Numbered from the stretch's first letter, positions 10,472-19,841 are shown. The stretch is 64,000 bases of DNA from Mailhella massiliensis (GCF_900155525.1 NZ_LT706952.1:692406-756405); one strand, 5' to 3'. Made by a program: numbers and translations. The notes: a model not told the origin generated them from the sequence alone.

Positions 10472-10870
10472 CCCTTCTGCGGAAGCAGGCGTCCTCTCTC
10501 CTCTCCGTCGCAGTACGCGGAAGAAACATGCCGGAATCTCCGGTTCCGAGGAAGCACCCCCCATGAAAGGCCCCTTGCGCCGCGCTCTTCCGGCGGAAAA
10601 GCACACGGATGCCGTTCCTTCCTCACAGGCGCTGAGCGCCGAAAAGACCTCCTCCGCCATCGTTGTGCGGAGCGCCGCCTTGCCGGAATTTCCTGCGCCC
10701 GCTCCGTCATCTTCTCCTTCCGGCAGGCCCGCTCCTGCCTCTCCCCGGAACGGAAACGGCGGAAACGCTCCATATTTCACGCAGGGGTGCCGGTCTCTCT
10801 CCGGGAGAGCGTCAAACCCCTTCGGCGGCGCATGTCCCTCATGCCGGAAGGCTGACGGAAAACAGGCATG
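10472..10870. other. intergenic region; one doubtful 102-codon frame
   Basis: About 400 bases after the acetyltransferase. A frame from 10563 to 10871 has a GAGGAAG sequence 8 bases upstream, but its translation is proline/serine/alanine-rich, without a domain, and overlaps the terminator. I see no supported gene here. Confidence 0.4.
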
Positions 10871-10907
10871 AAAAAACGCTCCCCGCATGACGCGGAGAGC
10901 GTTTTTT
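10871..10907. terminator. bidirectional terminator, acetyltransferase / TTT operon 1
   Basis: AAAAAACGCTC and GAGCGTTTTTT pair perfectly, with an inner CCGC/GCGG stem. A and T tracts on both sides allow termination of both converging transcripts. Confidence 0.9.
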
Positions 10908-10924
10908 CATGATGTTCCGGGAAA

Positions 10925-11866
10925 CTAGTTGCCCAGAGCTTCCTTCAGCGCTTCACCGTAGGAGGCGTATTCTTCGGCATAGAAAGCCTGCGCCTGTTCC
11001 GGTTCCATCCACCAGGGGTTCATGCTGAGCTTGCGCACGGCTTCGGCGTATTCGGGGCTGTTCACCACTTCGCGCATGGTATCCACGAGTACCTTGACGA
11101 CGTCGTCAGGCATTCCCTTGGGCGCAATGCAGGCCTGCCACATGATGAAGTTCTTGTTCAGGCCGATATCCGCAGAGTTCGGCATGGGCAGGTTGTCCAC
11201 CTTCTTGTCGGAGAACTGCACGAGGCCGTACACTTCATACTGGGAAAGCGCCACGGGCATGTCGGCATGGAACTGCAGACGGTCGGCGGCTATTTCCTTC
11301 ATGATTTCCGGCGTGGAACGGTAAGGAACATAGCGGAACTTGAGTCCGTAATGCTTGGCCAGAGCGAGCACGGGCACATGGCTCATGTTGCCCTTGCCGG
11401 AAATGCCCACGATGTACTTGCCCGGGGCCTTCTTCACGATTTCCACCATTTCCTCGATATTCTTCCACGGAGCGTTCTTGCCGGTCATGAGCACCACGGG
11501 CTGCTGGGTGGCCATGCCGATGAACTGGAAGCTGTCCACTCCGTAGGGCAGCTTCTTCATGTGGGGCTGGAGGCACAGCGCGCCGGTGGGGTCGAAGCCG
11601 ATGGTATAGCCGTCGGGCTTGGCCTGGGCTATCTGAGTGGTACCCTGGGTGCCGCCCGCGCCCACCACGTTCTGCACGACCACGGGCTGGCCGAGCTTCT
11701 TTTCCATCATTCCGGCCAGCACGCGGGCGGGAAGGTCGTTGGAACCGCCCGCGCCGAAGGGCACGATCATGGTGATGGGGCGTTCAGGATAGGCGGCGAG
11801 AGCGGATCCGGCCGCAAGCAGCGTACAGGCGAAAGCCAGACCGAGGCGTTTGAAGAGACTGTTCAT
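10925..11866 (-). CDS. TTT-family periplasmic solute-binding protein (TctC/Bug), system 1
   Basis: Secreted binding protein of a tripartite tricarboxylate transporter. The 313 residues start with a Sec signal peptide (LGLAFACTLLAAGSALAA, cleavage near residue 24) and continue with the family landmarks YPERPITMIVPFGAGGSNDLPAR and the VVQNVVGAGGTQG loop. The start at 11866 has AAGGAGC upstream and gives the signal peptide. Last gene of M20-tctB-tctA-tctC; a 21-base hairpin (11925-11945) in the 89-base gap before it may favour separate, higher expression of the binding protein. The ligand is unknown; the operon partner suggests an N-acyl or peptide-like amino-acid compound. Confidence 0.93.
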   Translation of the reverse strand: MNSLFKRLGLAFACTLLAAGSALAAYPERPITMIVPFGAGGSNDLPARVLAGMMEKKLGQPVVVQNVVGAGGTQGTTQIAQAKPDGYTIGFDPTGALCLQPHMKKLPYGVDSFQFIGMATQQPVVLMTGKNAPWKNIEEMVEIVKKAPGKYIVGISGKGNMSHVPVLALAKHYGLKFRYVPYRSTPEIMKEIAADRLQFHADMPVALSQYEVYGLVQFSDKKVDNLPMPNSADIGLNKNFIMWQACIAPKGMPDDVVKVLVDTMREVVNSPEYAEAVRKLSMNPWWMEPEQAQAFYAEEYASYGEALKEALGN

Positions 11867-11955
11867 GCTTGCTCCTTGTACAGGGTTGAGGTTTCGCGCC
11901 CCTTTTCGGGCGGACGAAGAAAGCGGGCGGAAGCGGGCTCCGCCCGGCCGGAACA

Positions 11956-13440
11956 TCAGCTCCGCGCCCTGGCGCGGCGCAGAAGCGGCATACAGAGAAT
12001 GAGCGCGGTGACGGCGAACAGGCAGAGCGCGATGGGCGACTGGGAAATGAACTCCCACCAGCCGAGATCGGCCTTGTACAGGGTCATCTGGCCTATGCTC
12101 ATTTCAAACTGCTGGCCGAGTACGAGGCCTATGACGATGGGCGGCATGGGGAAGCCGCTGCGGCGCAGAAGATAGGCGGCGATGCCCGCGCCTATGGTGA
12201 CGGCCACGTCGTTGATGTTGCCGCGCGAACCGTAGGAACCCAGCACGCAGAGTACGGTGATGAGCCCCATGAGAATGGGTTCCGGGGTCTTGAGCAGATA
12301 GTTGAATATGCGCGTGGTCAGACAGCAGCAGGGCCACATGAGCAGGTTCGCCACGGCAAGCGCCACGAAAATGCCGTACACGATGCCCGGATTGTCGGTC
12401 ATGAGGCGCACGCCGGGCGTGATGCCGTGCAGAATGAAGGTGGCCAGCATGATGGCGGTGACCGGGTCGCCCGGAATGCCGAGGGCGAGGGAGGGAACCA
12501 GAGCGCCGCCGGTCACGGCGTTGTTGGCGGATTCTGCGGCCACGATGCTGTCGGGTTCGCCGGTGCCGAACTTGTCGCGCCGGGGGCTGGTGCGCTGCGC
12601 TTCACCGTAGGCGATGAAGGCGGCGGTGGTGGCTCCCGTACCGGGGAGAATGCCGATGAAGGTGCCGATGAGGGAAGACTTGATGAGCAGCCGGACGCGG
12701 CCGCGGAAGTCGGAGGGGCGCGGCATCTTCACGATGCTGGAGGAAGCCACTACGGCCTGCTTCTCATGCAGCATCCGTTCCGCACGGTCGATGACTTCGG
12801 AAATGGCGAACACCCCCACGATGACGGCCACGGTATCCATGCCGCCGTCCAGCGCATAGAAACCGAAGGTGAAACGCGCATCGGGCGTGAAGGGCGACAT
12901 GCCCACGCAGGCCAGAAGCAGACCGATGACGCCTGCGGCAAGGCCTTTGAGCTGATTCTTGCCCGACACGCTGGAAATGCAGGTGAGTCCCATGAGAATA
13001 AGGCCGAAGGTTTCCAGCGGGCCGAACTGAAGCGCGAAGGTGGCCACGGAAGGCGCGGCGAACGCCAGTATGACACAGGAAAAAAGTCCACCGAAAATGG
13101 AGGCGGCCAGCGCCCAGCCTATGGCCTCGCCGCCCTTGCCCATGCGGGCCATGGGATAGCCGTCGATGGAGGTGGCGGCAGACTGCGGGGTGCCGGGGGT
13201 ATTGATGAGCACCGCGGCGATGCTGCCGCCGCAGGTGGAACCGCAGTACACGCCGAGCAGCAGCGCCATGGCCTGAAGCGGCTGCATACCGAAGGTGAAG
13301 GGCAGACAGATGGAAATGGCCACCACGGAACCGAGTCCGGGCAGCGCGCCGATGATCATGCCTATCATGACGCCCACAAGGTTCATGATCAGGGGGAAGG
13401 GACTCAGCACTTCGGCGAAGGTGGAAAGTATCATGTCCAT
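11956..13440 (-). CDS. TTT-family large membrane subunit (TctA), system 1
   Basis: 494-residue inner-membrane permease subunit with about twelve hydrophobic segments. TctA signatures are clear: GMIIGALPGLGSVVAIS near residue 27, GVYCGSTCGGSIAAVLINTPGTP near residue 64, and the second-half copy GILPGTGATTAAFIAYGEA. It uses the cation gradient to move the solute delivered by TctC. It starts 19 bases after the tctB stop in the same minus-strand operon. Confidence 0.95.
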   Translation of the reverse strand: MDMILSTFAEVLSPFPLIMNLVGVMIGMIIGALPGLGSVVAISICLPFTFGMQPLQAMALLLGVYCGSTCGGSIAAVLINTPGTPQSAATSIDGYPMARMGKGGEAIGWALAASIFGGLFSCVILAFAAPSVATFALQFGPLETFGLILMGLTCISSVSGKNQLKGLAAGVIGLLLACVGMSPFTPDARFTFGFYALDGGMDTVAVIVGVFAISEVIDRAERMLHEKQAVVASSSIVKMPRPSDFRGRVRLLIKSSLIGTFIGILPGTGATTAAFIAYGEAQRTSPRRDKFGTGEPDSIVAAESANNAVTGGALVPSLALGIPGDPVTAIMLATFILHGITPGVRLMTDNPGIVYGIFVALAVANLLMWPCCCLTTRIFNYLLKTPEPILMGLITVLCVLGSYGSRGNINDVAVTIGAGIAAYLLRRSGFPMPPIVIGLVLGQQFEMSIGQMTLYKADLGWWEFISQSPIALCLFAVTALILCMPLLRRARARS

Positions 13441-13459
13441 AAACTATGCTCCCGGAAGA

Positions 13460-13906
13460 TCAGAACAGCGTGCCCGTGGGCAGGGGAATACGCAGCACAT
13501 AGGTGTAAAGCAGCCATATCAGCACCACGGACAGGCCGCATACGGCGGCAAGAAGGGGGAGCCTGCGCCAGCCCATGATGAAGGACACGGCAAAGGCCGC
13601 GACGAAGCTCGACACGAAGAAGCCCACCGTGGTGAACACGGCGGCATAGACGAGAAGCACGGCCATGATGCCCAGAGTACGCCGGGAAAAAATGGGCACC
13701 GCGGAAACCACGGGAGCAAGGCACAGCCCTCTGCCTGCCAGCAGCGCACCCAGAAACGCCAGCAGCAGAATGAGAAGACGCGGATACTTCATGGGGTCGA
13801 TGTCGTCTTCAAACATGATCTCGCTGGGGTCGACCAGCGTCTGCGTGTAGAGAACCGCGCTCAGTCCCATGAGCAGAACGCCGCTTATCACATCCTGTTT
13901 CTTCAT
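13460..13906 (-). CDS. TTT-family small membrane subunit (TctB), system 1
   Basis: 148-residue protein with four predicted transmembrane helices (residues about 5-22, 42-60, 77-100, 108-138), the usual size and layout of TctB. The ATG at 13906 overlaps the last four bases of the upstream M20 gene, which fixes the start and shows translational coupling. A GGAGG-like stretch lies upstream inside the M20 gene. Confidence 0.88.
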   Translation of the reverse strand: MKKQDVISGVLLMGLSAVLYTQTLVDPSEIMFEDDIDPMKYPRLLILLLAFLGALLAGRGLCLAPVVSAVPIFSRRTLGIMAVLLVYAAVFTTVGFFVSSFVAAFAVSFIMGWRRLPLLAAVCGLSVVLIWLLYTYVLRIPLPTGTLF

Positions 13907-15108
13907 GCGTTTTCCTCCCCGGCGCTTGCGTTCAGAGGCACCACGTTGCCCCGGCACACCTCCTGCACCATGCGCAGCAGAAGATACAGACGAGGCGCCA
14001 CGGTACGGACGGGCAGATATTCCTCGGGCGAATGCATGGCCACGCAGCCCGGCCCGAATCCGTCCAGCGAAGGACAGACCTGAGCGCTGAAACTCGTGTC
14101 GTTGCCGCCTATGGCATGGCGGTAGCCCAGTTCCATGCCCAGTTCCGCGCGCGCCATGTCGCGTACCTTTTCCGCCAGCGCGAGCGTGACGGGATTATTG
14201 CCGTAGGGCATGAGGGCTACGTCCATATCGAAGGAGACTTCGCTTTCCGCAAAGAGCCTGTTTTTGATGATTTCCCGTATGTCCTTCTCCACACGGTCAA
14301 ATTCCGCCGCGTCCGCCACGCGGATGTTGAGCAGCGCTTCCGCGCGGTCGGGAATGACGTTGGGCCGGGAACCGAAGCTCCCCACCGTGGCGTTCACCGC
14401 CGTGCGCAGCTTCGGCCGGGAAAGCCCCTGAAGCTGAAGCAGCTGATGCGCGAGTTCCAGTCCGGCATTCACCCCGGCCGGAGGCTCGGCGGCGGAATGC
14501 GCCGCCCTGCCCCGCACGCGCAGCGTGCCGTTGGCCATGCCGCGCCCGCTTACGGTGATGAGATCGCCCTCCGCGCCGCTCAGTTCCATGTTGAGCGCGA
14601 TGTCGTGCCCGCGCGCAAGGGCCATGATCTGTTCCCGGCTGCCGAGAGAGCCGGACTCCTCGTCGGAATTGCAGAAGACCGTAAGGGTATGCCAGTCGCA
14701 CCCCTCAAGACCGCGCAGCATGGGCAGGGCGCGGAGAATCATGGCAAGGGAGGTCTGCATATCGGCCACGCCCGGGCCGAAGGCCTTCTCTCCGTCGCAG
14801 AAAAACGGCCTTTTCGCGGCTTCCCCGGCAGGAAACACCGTATCGTAGTGGGTGAGCACGAGTATCTTCGCCCTGCCCTTTCCCGCAAACGATGCGACGA
14901 CATTCCATTTTCCCTGTTTCGGCGGAGCGGCTTCGAGCAGACGGACGCTTCCGCCCGCTTCCTCGAACAGAGCCTTGAGCGCTTCCGCCTTGCGCCGGAG
15001 ACCGGGCAGGTCGTCGGTCCCGGAATCCATGTTCACCAGCCGTTCCGAAAGCCCCAGTACGGCGGGAAGCTCCCGCTCGCAGGCCTGAAGAAGCGCGTTG
15101 CCTTCCAT
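13903..15108 (-). CDS. M20-family metallopeptidase (glutamate carboxypeptidase-like)
   Basis: Zinc hydrolase of the M20/CPG2 group, which cleaves the amide bond of N-acyl amino acids or folate-type conjugates. The 401 residues are full length. Metal and catalytic residues are visible: His87 in LTHYDT, bridging Asp116 in GPGVADM, Glu150-Glu151 in SDEESGS and the C-terminal His in VAMHSPEEY. The dimerisation domain lies between, starting near GRAAHSAAEPPAGVNA. No signal peptide is seen, so it should act in the cytoplasm on a compound imported by the TctABC encoded directly downstream (4-base overlap with tctB). Exact substrate unknown. Confidence 0.9.
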   Translation of the reverse strand: MEGNALLQACERELPAVLGLSERLVNMDSGTDDLPGLRRKAEALKALFEEAGGSVRLLEAAPPKQGKWNVVASFAGKGRAKILVLTHYDTVFPAGEAAKRPFFCDGEKAFGPGVADMQTSLAMILRALPMLRGLEGCDWHTLTVFCNSDEESGSLGSREQIMALARGHDIALNMELSGAEGDLITVSGRGMANGTLRVRGRAAHSAAEPPAGVNAGLELAHQLLQLQGLSRPKLRTAVNATVGSFGSRPNVIPDRAEALLNIRVADAAEFDRVEKDIREIIKNRLFAESEVSFDMDVALMPYGNNPVTLALAEKVRDMARAELGMELGYRHAIGGNDTSFSAQVCPSLDGFGPGCVAMHSPEEYLPVRTVAPRLYLLLRMVQEVCRGNVVPLNASAGEENA

Positions 15109-15142
15109 GATTCACTCCGTAGTATCCTGACCAGTTTCATAA

Positions 15143-15200
15143 AAAATAGGGGCGGATGACGCCGCAGCAGCGGGTTTCATCCGGCCTTTTCCGCCCCGGC
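15143..15200 (-). terminator. large hairpin with T run upstream of the M20 operon
   Basis: On the minus strand GGGGCGG pairs with CCGCCCC around a long partly paired loop and is followed by TATTTTTTAT, 35 bases before the M20 start. It probably ends transcription from TTT operon 2; being so close to the M20 start it could also act as an attenuator. Confidence 0.55.
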
Positions 15201-15389
15201 GGAGCTTCTTTCTTCCGACCGGGGCCGGTACTTCCCCCGCCTTGCAGGGGAAGTCGCAGGCATCATACGGCGCTTTTGCCGGAAAAGACGGGCGGGGAAT
15301 GTTCCCGGAGCCGTCGCCGCGCCTTTTCCGGCGGGGAAGCGCATCCCCGGCAAAGCCTCCGCCGCGCGAAGCGCTTCAGAGGCCCGCCG

Positions 15390-15839
15390 CTAGTAAAAGA
15401 GATTTTCCGGGAAGTAGATGTGCATGACGTCGGTAAAGAAAAGCTGGAAGAACAGCAGGAACAGCGCCACATACGCCACGTTGCCCACCATGCCCTTCAC
15501 GGAATGCTTCTTTTCCAGAAGAAACAGCGTGGTGAGCATACCGAGCCCCATGAAGAGCTTGAAGGAAAGGTACATGGCCCCCAGGCACTGAGCCACGAAA
15601 ATCGCGGAAATGACGCACCAGCGCATGACGGGAATGCCCGCGAAGAAGGCCATGTGCGGCCCGCCCGTCAGAAACGCCCGCAGGCCCAGAAGGACGCTCG
15701 CACCCATGAGCAGGTAGATGATGCACATGGGGAAGATATATCCTTCCTGGGGAATGTTCACGAGCTGGGAGCGCATCAGCAGGCAGAACAGGATGACGAC
15801 GACGGCGCAGCTGACATCGACGATACGGCTGTTGTTCAT
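15390..15839 (-). CDS. TTT-family small membrane subunit (TctB), system 2
   Basis: 149-residue protein with four hydrophobic segments (about residues 8-22, 35-55, 72-95 and 112-135), as expected for TctB. It begins 10 bases after the tctA stop in the operon PLP enzyme-tctC-tctA-tctB. It shows little sequence likeness to the first TctB (small subunits diverge fast), so the assignment rests mainly on size, topology and position. Confidence 0.8.
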   Translation of the reverse strand: MNNSRIVDVSCAVVVILFCLLMRSQLVNIPQEGYIFPMCIIYLLMGASVLLGLRAFLTGGPHMAFFAGIPVMRWCVISAIFVAQCLGAMYLSFKLFMGLGMLTTLFLLEKKHSVKGMVGNVAYVALFLLFFQLFFTDVMHIYFPENLFY

Positions 15840-15849
15840 GACGGTCTCC

Positions 15850-17361
15850 TTATCCTGCGGCCTGCCCGGCCTTGCGGGCGGCGGAGATTTCCTTCCAGAT
15901 GGAGTAGACGAGGGAAAGAACGGTGAGGGCGATGAGCACGAGGCTCTGCGGGCGGGAGAAGAAGAACATGACCACGTTGCCTTCCGCCGCGCCGAGGTGC
16001 AGGGAAAGCTTGAAGCCTTCTTCCATCATGCCGCCGAGAATGAGGCCAAGCGCCATGGGCGCCACGCCGAACTTGTAGCGGATGAGGATGTAGCCGATGA
16101 GGCCGCCCGCGCACATGGAGATGACGTCCATGGCCGAGGTGCTGATGGAGTACGCGCCCACCACGGACATGGCGATGATGGCCACCACCAGGAAGTTCTG
16201 AGGAATCTGGAGCACGCGCACGAAGATGCGCACCAGCACCAGGCCGAGAACGAGAATCATGATGTTGGCGAGGAAAAGACCGATGAAGTAGGTGAACACC
16301 ACGTCGCTCTGTTCCGTAAACAGGGCGAAGCCGGGCTTGAGGCCGTGCGTCATGAGCGCGCCGAGCATGACGGCGGCGGGGGCGCTGCCGGGAATGCCCA
16401 GGGTGAGCATGGGAATCTGCGCGCCGCCGACCACGGCGTTGTTGCACACTTCGGGGGCCATGATGCCTTCCATGATGCCGGTACCGAACTTCTCCGGCTT
16501 GCGGGAGAAGCGCTTGGCCTCGTTGTAGGCGATGAAGGTGGCGATATTGCCGCCCGCGCCGGGCATGATGCCGATGATGAGGCCCACCACGCCGGCCACG
16601 CCCACCACCCAGATGCGGCGGAAAAAGTCCTTGAGCGTCTGCCAGAACACGCCGGGAGCCGGACGGTAGGGAGCCATGCCGCCGTGTTCGCCCGCAGGCT
16701 TGAGCAGCATGAGCGCCTGAGGAATGGCGAAAAGACCGATGAGCGCCGGCACCACGTTGATGCCGTTCATAAGTTCCATGGTATTGAAGGTGAAGCGGGG
16801 GATGCCGGTGATGGGGTCCATGCCCACGCAGGCGAAAAGCAGGCCGAGAAGAGCGCCGATGATGCCCTTGAGCACCTGCCCGGAAGAAAGGGAGGCGATG
16901 ATGGTGAGCGCGAACACGCAGAGCCAGAACTGCTCCGGCGCGCCGAAGCTCATGGCCACATGGGCCAGAGGCACGGAAAGGAAGATGAGGGCGCATACCC
17001 CGAAAAGTCCGCCGAAGACGGAGGAAATGAGCGCGGTGAGCAGCGCCTTCTGCGCCTGCCCGTTCTGCGCCATGGTATGCCCGTCGAAGGTGGTGCACAG
17101 CGCCGCCGCCGTGCCGGGAGTATTGATGAGGATGCTCGGAATGCTGCCGCCGTATTCCGAACCGCAGTACACGGAGCCGAGCATGAGCAGGGCGACGCCG
17201 GGTTCCAGGCCGAAGGTGAACGGCAGAAGAAGCGCGATGCCGAGCGTGCCGGAAAGGCCGGGTATGGCACCCATGATGATGCCGAAGCAGGCGCTCAGCG
17301 CCATGAGCAGCAGCGTCATCGGTTCAAAAAGATTGGAAAGAACGACCGAGATATCAAACAT
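15850..17361 (-). CDS. TTT-family large membrane subunit (TctA), system 2
   Basis: 503-residue permease subunit with about twelve membrane segments. Diagnostic motifs: GIIMGAIPGLSGTLGIALLLP near residue 27, GSVYCGSEYGGSIPSILINTPGTAAA near residue 63 and GIMPGAGGNIATFIAYNEAKR in the second half. It is clearly paralogous to the first TctA but not a recent copy. A GAGGCG ribosome binding site precedes the ATG. A 120-base gap with a stable hairpin separates it from tctC. Confidence 0.95.
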   Translation of the reverse strand: MFDISVVLSNLFEPMTLLLMALSACFGIIMGAIPGLSGTLGIALLLPFTFGLEPGVALLMLGSVYCGSEYGGSIPSILINTPGTAAALCTTFDGHTMAQNGQAQKALLTALISSVFGGLFGVCALIFLSVPLAHVAMSFGAPEQFWLCVFALTIIASLSSGQVLKGIIGALLGLLFACVGMDPITGIPRFTFNTMELMNGINVVPALIGLFAIPQALMLLKPAGEHGGMAPYRPAPGVFWQTLKDFFRRIWVVGVAGVVGLIIGIMPGAGGNIATFIAYNEAKRFSRKPEKFGTGIMEGIMAPEVCNNAVVGGAQIPMLTLGIPGSAPAAVMLGALMTHGLKPGFALFTEQSDVVFTYFIGLFLANIMILVLGLVLVRIFVRVLQIPQNFLVVAIIAMSVVGAYSISTSAMDVISMCAGGLIGYILIRYKFGVAPMALGLILGGMMEEGFKLSLHLGAAEGNVVMFFFSRPQSLVLIALTVLSLVYSIWKEISAARKAGQAAG

Positions 17362-17444
17362 ACACGCCTCGCTGCGTTTCCGTAATGAGAGCGGAACCGG
17401 CCCGGTCGGATCGTGCCCATGAACCCCGGGCGGTAAGAACAGAG

Positions 17445-17474
17445 GCCGGGAGAAGGCCGAAGCCTCCCCCCGGC
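17445..17474 (-). other. intercistronic UUCG-loop hairpin between tctC and tctA
   Basis: On the minus strand a 13-bp stem (two G-U pairs) closed by a TTCG tetraloop lies just after the tctC stop, without a T tract. Such hairpins commonly protect the upstream message, which would let the binding protein outnumber the permease. Confidence 0.6.
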
Positions 17475-17481
17475 GCAGACG

Positions 17482-18444
17482 TTACTTAATGAAGCCGTAG
17501 GACTTGAGAATGCTGACGGCCTTGTCCTTTTCCCGCTGGATGATTTCGCCGAATTCCTTGCCGTTCGTGTAATACGGGGTCAGTCCGGCGCCGCGCACGG
17601 CTTCCTGATACTCAGGATTGGCGCAAAGTTCGGCAAGCTTGGCTTCCAGGTACTTCTGGGCTTCGGCCGGGAACTTGGGAGGCGTGGCGATGCCGCGGTA
17701 CTTGGCGGATTCCAGCGCATAGCCCTGTTCCTTGAAGGTGGGAACGTCGGGGCACAGGTCGTAGCGTTCCTTGGTGGCGATGGCCAGACCGCGGGCGCCT
17801 TCCATGCGCAGGAAGTTGGAGGTGGAACCGAAGTAGCAGTCCACTTCGCCGCTCAGAAGCGCAGGAGCAGCCTTGCCGCCGCCGGGATAGGGAACCTGGG
17901 TGAACTTGGCGCCGGTGAGCTTTTCAATCTGCATGAGGAAGAGATGGTCGCCGGTGAACTTGCCCACGGTGCCCACCTTCAGCTTGCCGGGGTTGGCCTT
18001 GGCGTAGTTGACGAGTTCTTCCAGCGTCTTGAACTTGCTGTTTTCCTTCACCATGACCACGTCGGGGTCGAACACGAGGTTGCAGAGAGGATTGAGCTGT
18101 TCGGTCTTGTAGCCGGGCTGACCTTCGGCGCGCAGCAGAGGCTGAAGCACGATGTGAGGCAGATCCACGCCGCCTACGGTGTAGCCGTCGGCCCTTGCGC
18201 CGATGAGCCACGTCCAGCCCACTTCACCGCCCGCGCCGGGCTTGTAGGTCACCACGATGGGCTGGGATATGACGCCCCGGGCGTATTTTTCAATGAGGCG
18301 GTGGCTCACGTCGCTGCCGCCGCCGGCATTGAAGGCCGTCATCAGCGTGATGGGCTTGGCGGGATAGTCCGCAGCATGAGCCGTGACGCCGGCACAGAGG
18401 GAAAGGGCCATGACCGGAGCGATGATCCAGGACAACTTTTTCAT
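17482..18444 (-). CDS. TTT-family periplasmic solute-binding protein (TctC/Bug), system 2
   Basis: 320-residue exported protein. A Sec signal peptide (KKLSWIIAPVMALSLCAGVTAHA) is followed by the Bug-family start ADYPAKPITLMTAFNAGGGSD and the VVTYKPGAGGEVGWT loop; FDPDVVMVKENSKFKTLEELV and VPYPGGGKAAPALLSGEVD are typical of the second lobe. AGGAGG precedes the ATG. The gene lies 56 bases after the PLP-enzyme gene and before tctA. Ligand unknown, presumably the substrate (or precursor) of the co-transcribed PLP enzyme. Confidence 0.93.
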   Translation of the reverse strand: MKKLSWIIAPVMALSLCAGVTAHAADYPAKPITLMTAFNAGGGSDVSHRLIEKYARGVISQPIVVTYKPGAGGEVGWTWLIGARADGYTVGGVDLPHIVLQPLLRAEGQPGYKTEQLNPLCNLVFDPDVVMVKENSKFKTLEELVNYAKANPGKLKVGTVGKFTGDHLFLMQIEKLTGAKFTQVPYPGGGKAAPALLSGEVDCYFGSTSNFLRMEGARGLAIATKERYDLCPDVPTFKEQGYALESAKYRGIATPPKFPAEAQKYLEAKLAELCANPEYQEAVRGAGLTPYYTNGKEFGEIIQREKDKAVSILKSYGFIK

Positions 18445-18500
18445 GTCAACCTCCTGAAGGTTACGAAAAAGGTATGATTCCAGAGCCGTTCCAAAAAACC

Positions 18501-19733
18501 TTATTTTCCGAGATAGGCTTCCACCGCTTCAAAGGAGGCTTCCACGGCTTCGGGATATTCCGAATCGCTCGTGGCCACCTGCGGGGAGTTCAGACCGTGA
18601 CCGGTAAGATTGCAGACCGTGACGCCGGGGTCTTCGAAACCGGGCATCTTCGTCAGCTTGTCCAGAGCCGCCACGGAGACCACGCCCGCAGGTTCCGTGA
18701 AGATGCCTTCCTCACGGCCGAGGGCGCGGATGGCGCGGATGAAGTCGTCGTCGGACACCGTAATCATGGTGCCGCCGGTGGTGCGCACGGCCTCGAGGCA
18801 GTATTTGCCCCAGTAGGGATTGTTGTTCATGATGGCGTCGGAGAGAGAAGGCTTCTTCTCCACGGGAACGACAACGTCCTTTCCTTCGCGGAATGCCGTG
18901 GCCGTGGGGCAGCAGGCTTCAAGCTGCACGCCCACCAGACGGGGCATACGTTCGATGATGCCCGCTTCCAGCATTTCGGAGAAGCCGTCGTAGGCGGCCA
19001 CCATGCCCGCACCGCCGCCGCAGGGAATGAGCACGGTATCCGGCACACGGCCGAGCTGCTGCACGATGCCGTAGGCGAAGGTACGCTTGCCCGCCACGCG
19101 GTAGGGGTTGGGCCCGCCGCACTGATACCAGCCCTTCTCGCGCACCATCTGCGCGCAGACGCGGCTTGCGGCGGCCATGTCGCCGTCGATGCGCACCACT
19201 CTGCCGCCGTACACGAGGCTCTTGAAGATCTTGGCGGGGGAAACCTGCTTCTGCACGAAGACCACAGGGCGCAGCCCGGCGCGGGAACCGTAGGCCGACA
19301 CGCTGGCCGCATTGTTGCCGGAAGAGGCAAGGCAGATGGTGCTGCAGCCCGATTCCAGCGCCTTCAGCACGCAGAGCGCGGTGCCCCGGTCCTTGAGGGA
19401 CAGGGTGGGCCCCTGCTCTATCTTGAAATACAGGTCCCTGATGCCGCGGGAAGGCCCGTAGCGATGGGAGCGCAGAAGCGAGGCTTCCTTTTCCCCGAGC
19501 GTCACTTCGGCGATGAGCGACTCGTCGGAAATGGGCAGGATGGAACGCCACTGGTAGAGATAGGAACGGTCGTCATAGGCGGGGAGTCCGCCCTTCAGCG
19601 CCTCGCGGATGGAGCCGGGCGCAAAGTCGACACGCATGGGAGCCCCGCATTTGGGGCAGGAAAGGGAAAATTCGGATTCGGCGATGCGCGTTCCACAATC
19701 GCGGCAAACAAGGCCCGTACATTCAGCGTTCAT
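18501..19733 (-). CDS. PLP-dependent lyase/synthase of the threonine synthase fold with N-terminal zinc ribbon
   Basis: 410-residue cytoplasmic fold-type II PLP enzyme. A four-cysteine ribbon (CRDCG, then CPKCG) occupies residues 1-35, as in archaeal-type threonine synthases. The PLP lysine is in PTLSLKDRG, the substrate loop is ASSGNNAAS and the phosphate-cup motif is GGGAG. Because it heads a transporter operon rather than lying with thrA/thrB, a catabolic beta- or gamma-elimination on an imported amino acid is more likely than threonine biosynthesis; that is inference. RidA, which removes the enamine/imine products of such enzymes, is encoded 2.5 kb away in the facing cluster. AGGAG precedes the start. 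Confidence 0.82.
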   Translation of the reverse strand: MNAECTGLVCRDCGTRIAESEFSLSCPKCGAPMRVDFAPGSIREALKGGLPAYDDRSYLYQWRSILPISDESLIAEVTLGEKEASLLRSHRYGPSRGIRDLYFKIEQGPTLSLKDRGTALCVLKALESGCSTICLASSGNNAASVSAYGSRAGLRPVVFVQKQVSPAKIFKSLVYGGRVVRIDGDMAAASRVCAQMVREKGWYQCGGPNPYRVAGKRTFAYGIVQQLGRVPDTVLIPCGGGAGMVAAYDGFSEMLEAGIIERMPRLVGVQLEACCPTATAFREGKDVVVPVEKKPSLSDAIMNNNPYWGKYCLEAVRTTGGTMITVSDDDFIRAIRALGREEGIFTEPAGVVSVAALDKLTKMPGFEDPGVTVCNLTGHGLNSPQVATSDSEYPEAVEASFEAVEAYLGK

Positions 19734-19841
19734 ATTTTCTCCTGGAAAATAAGAAGGTTAAACACCATGTTTCATGGCCGCCCATACGGGAAGGCCCCGA
19801 CTCTTGCCTTTTCACGGTCAGTATGTGAAAAGAAAAACATC

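Noticed and set aside
10563-10871. 102-codon frame after the acetyltransferase
   Set aside because: Proline/serine-rich, no domain and it ends in a terminator, despite a GAGGAAG upstream.
15718-17385. 555-codon plus-strand frame across tctA/tctB
   Set aside because: Antisense of clear transporter genes, His/Glu-rich low-complexity translation.
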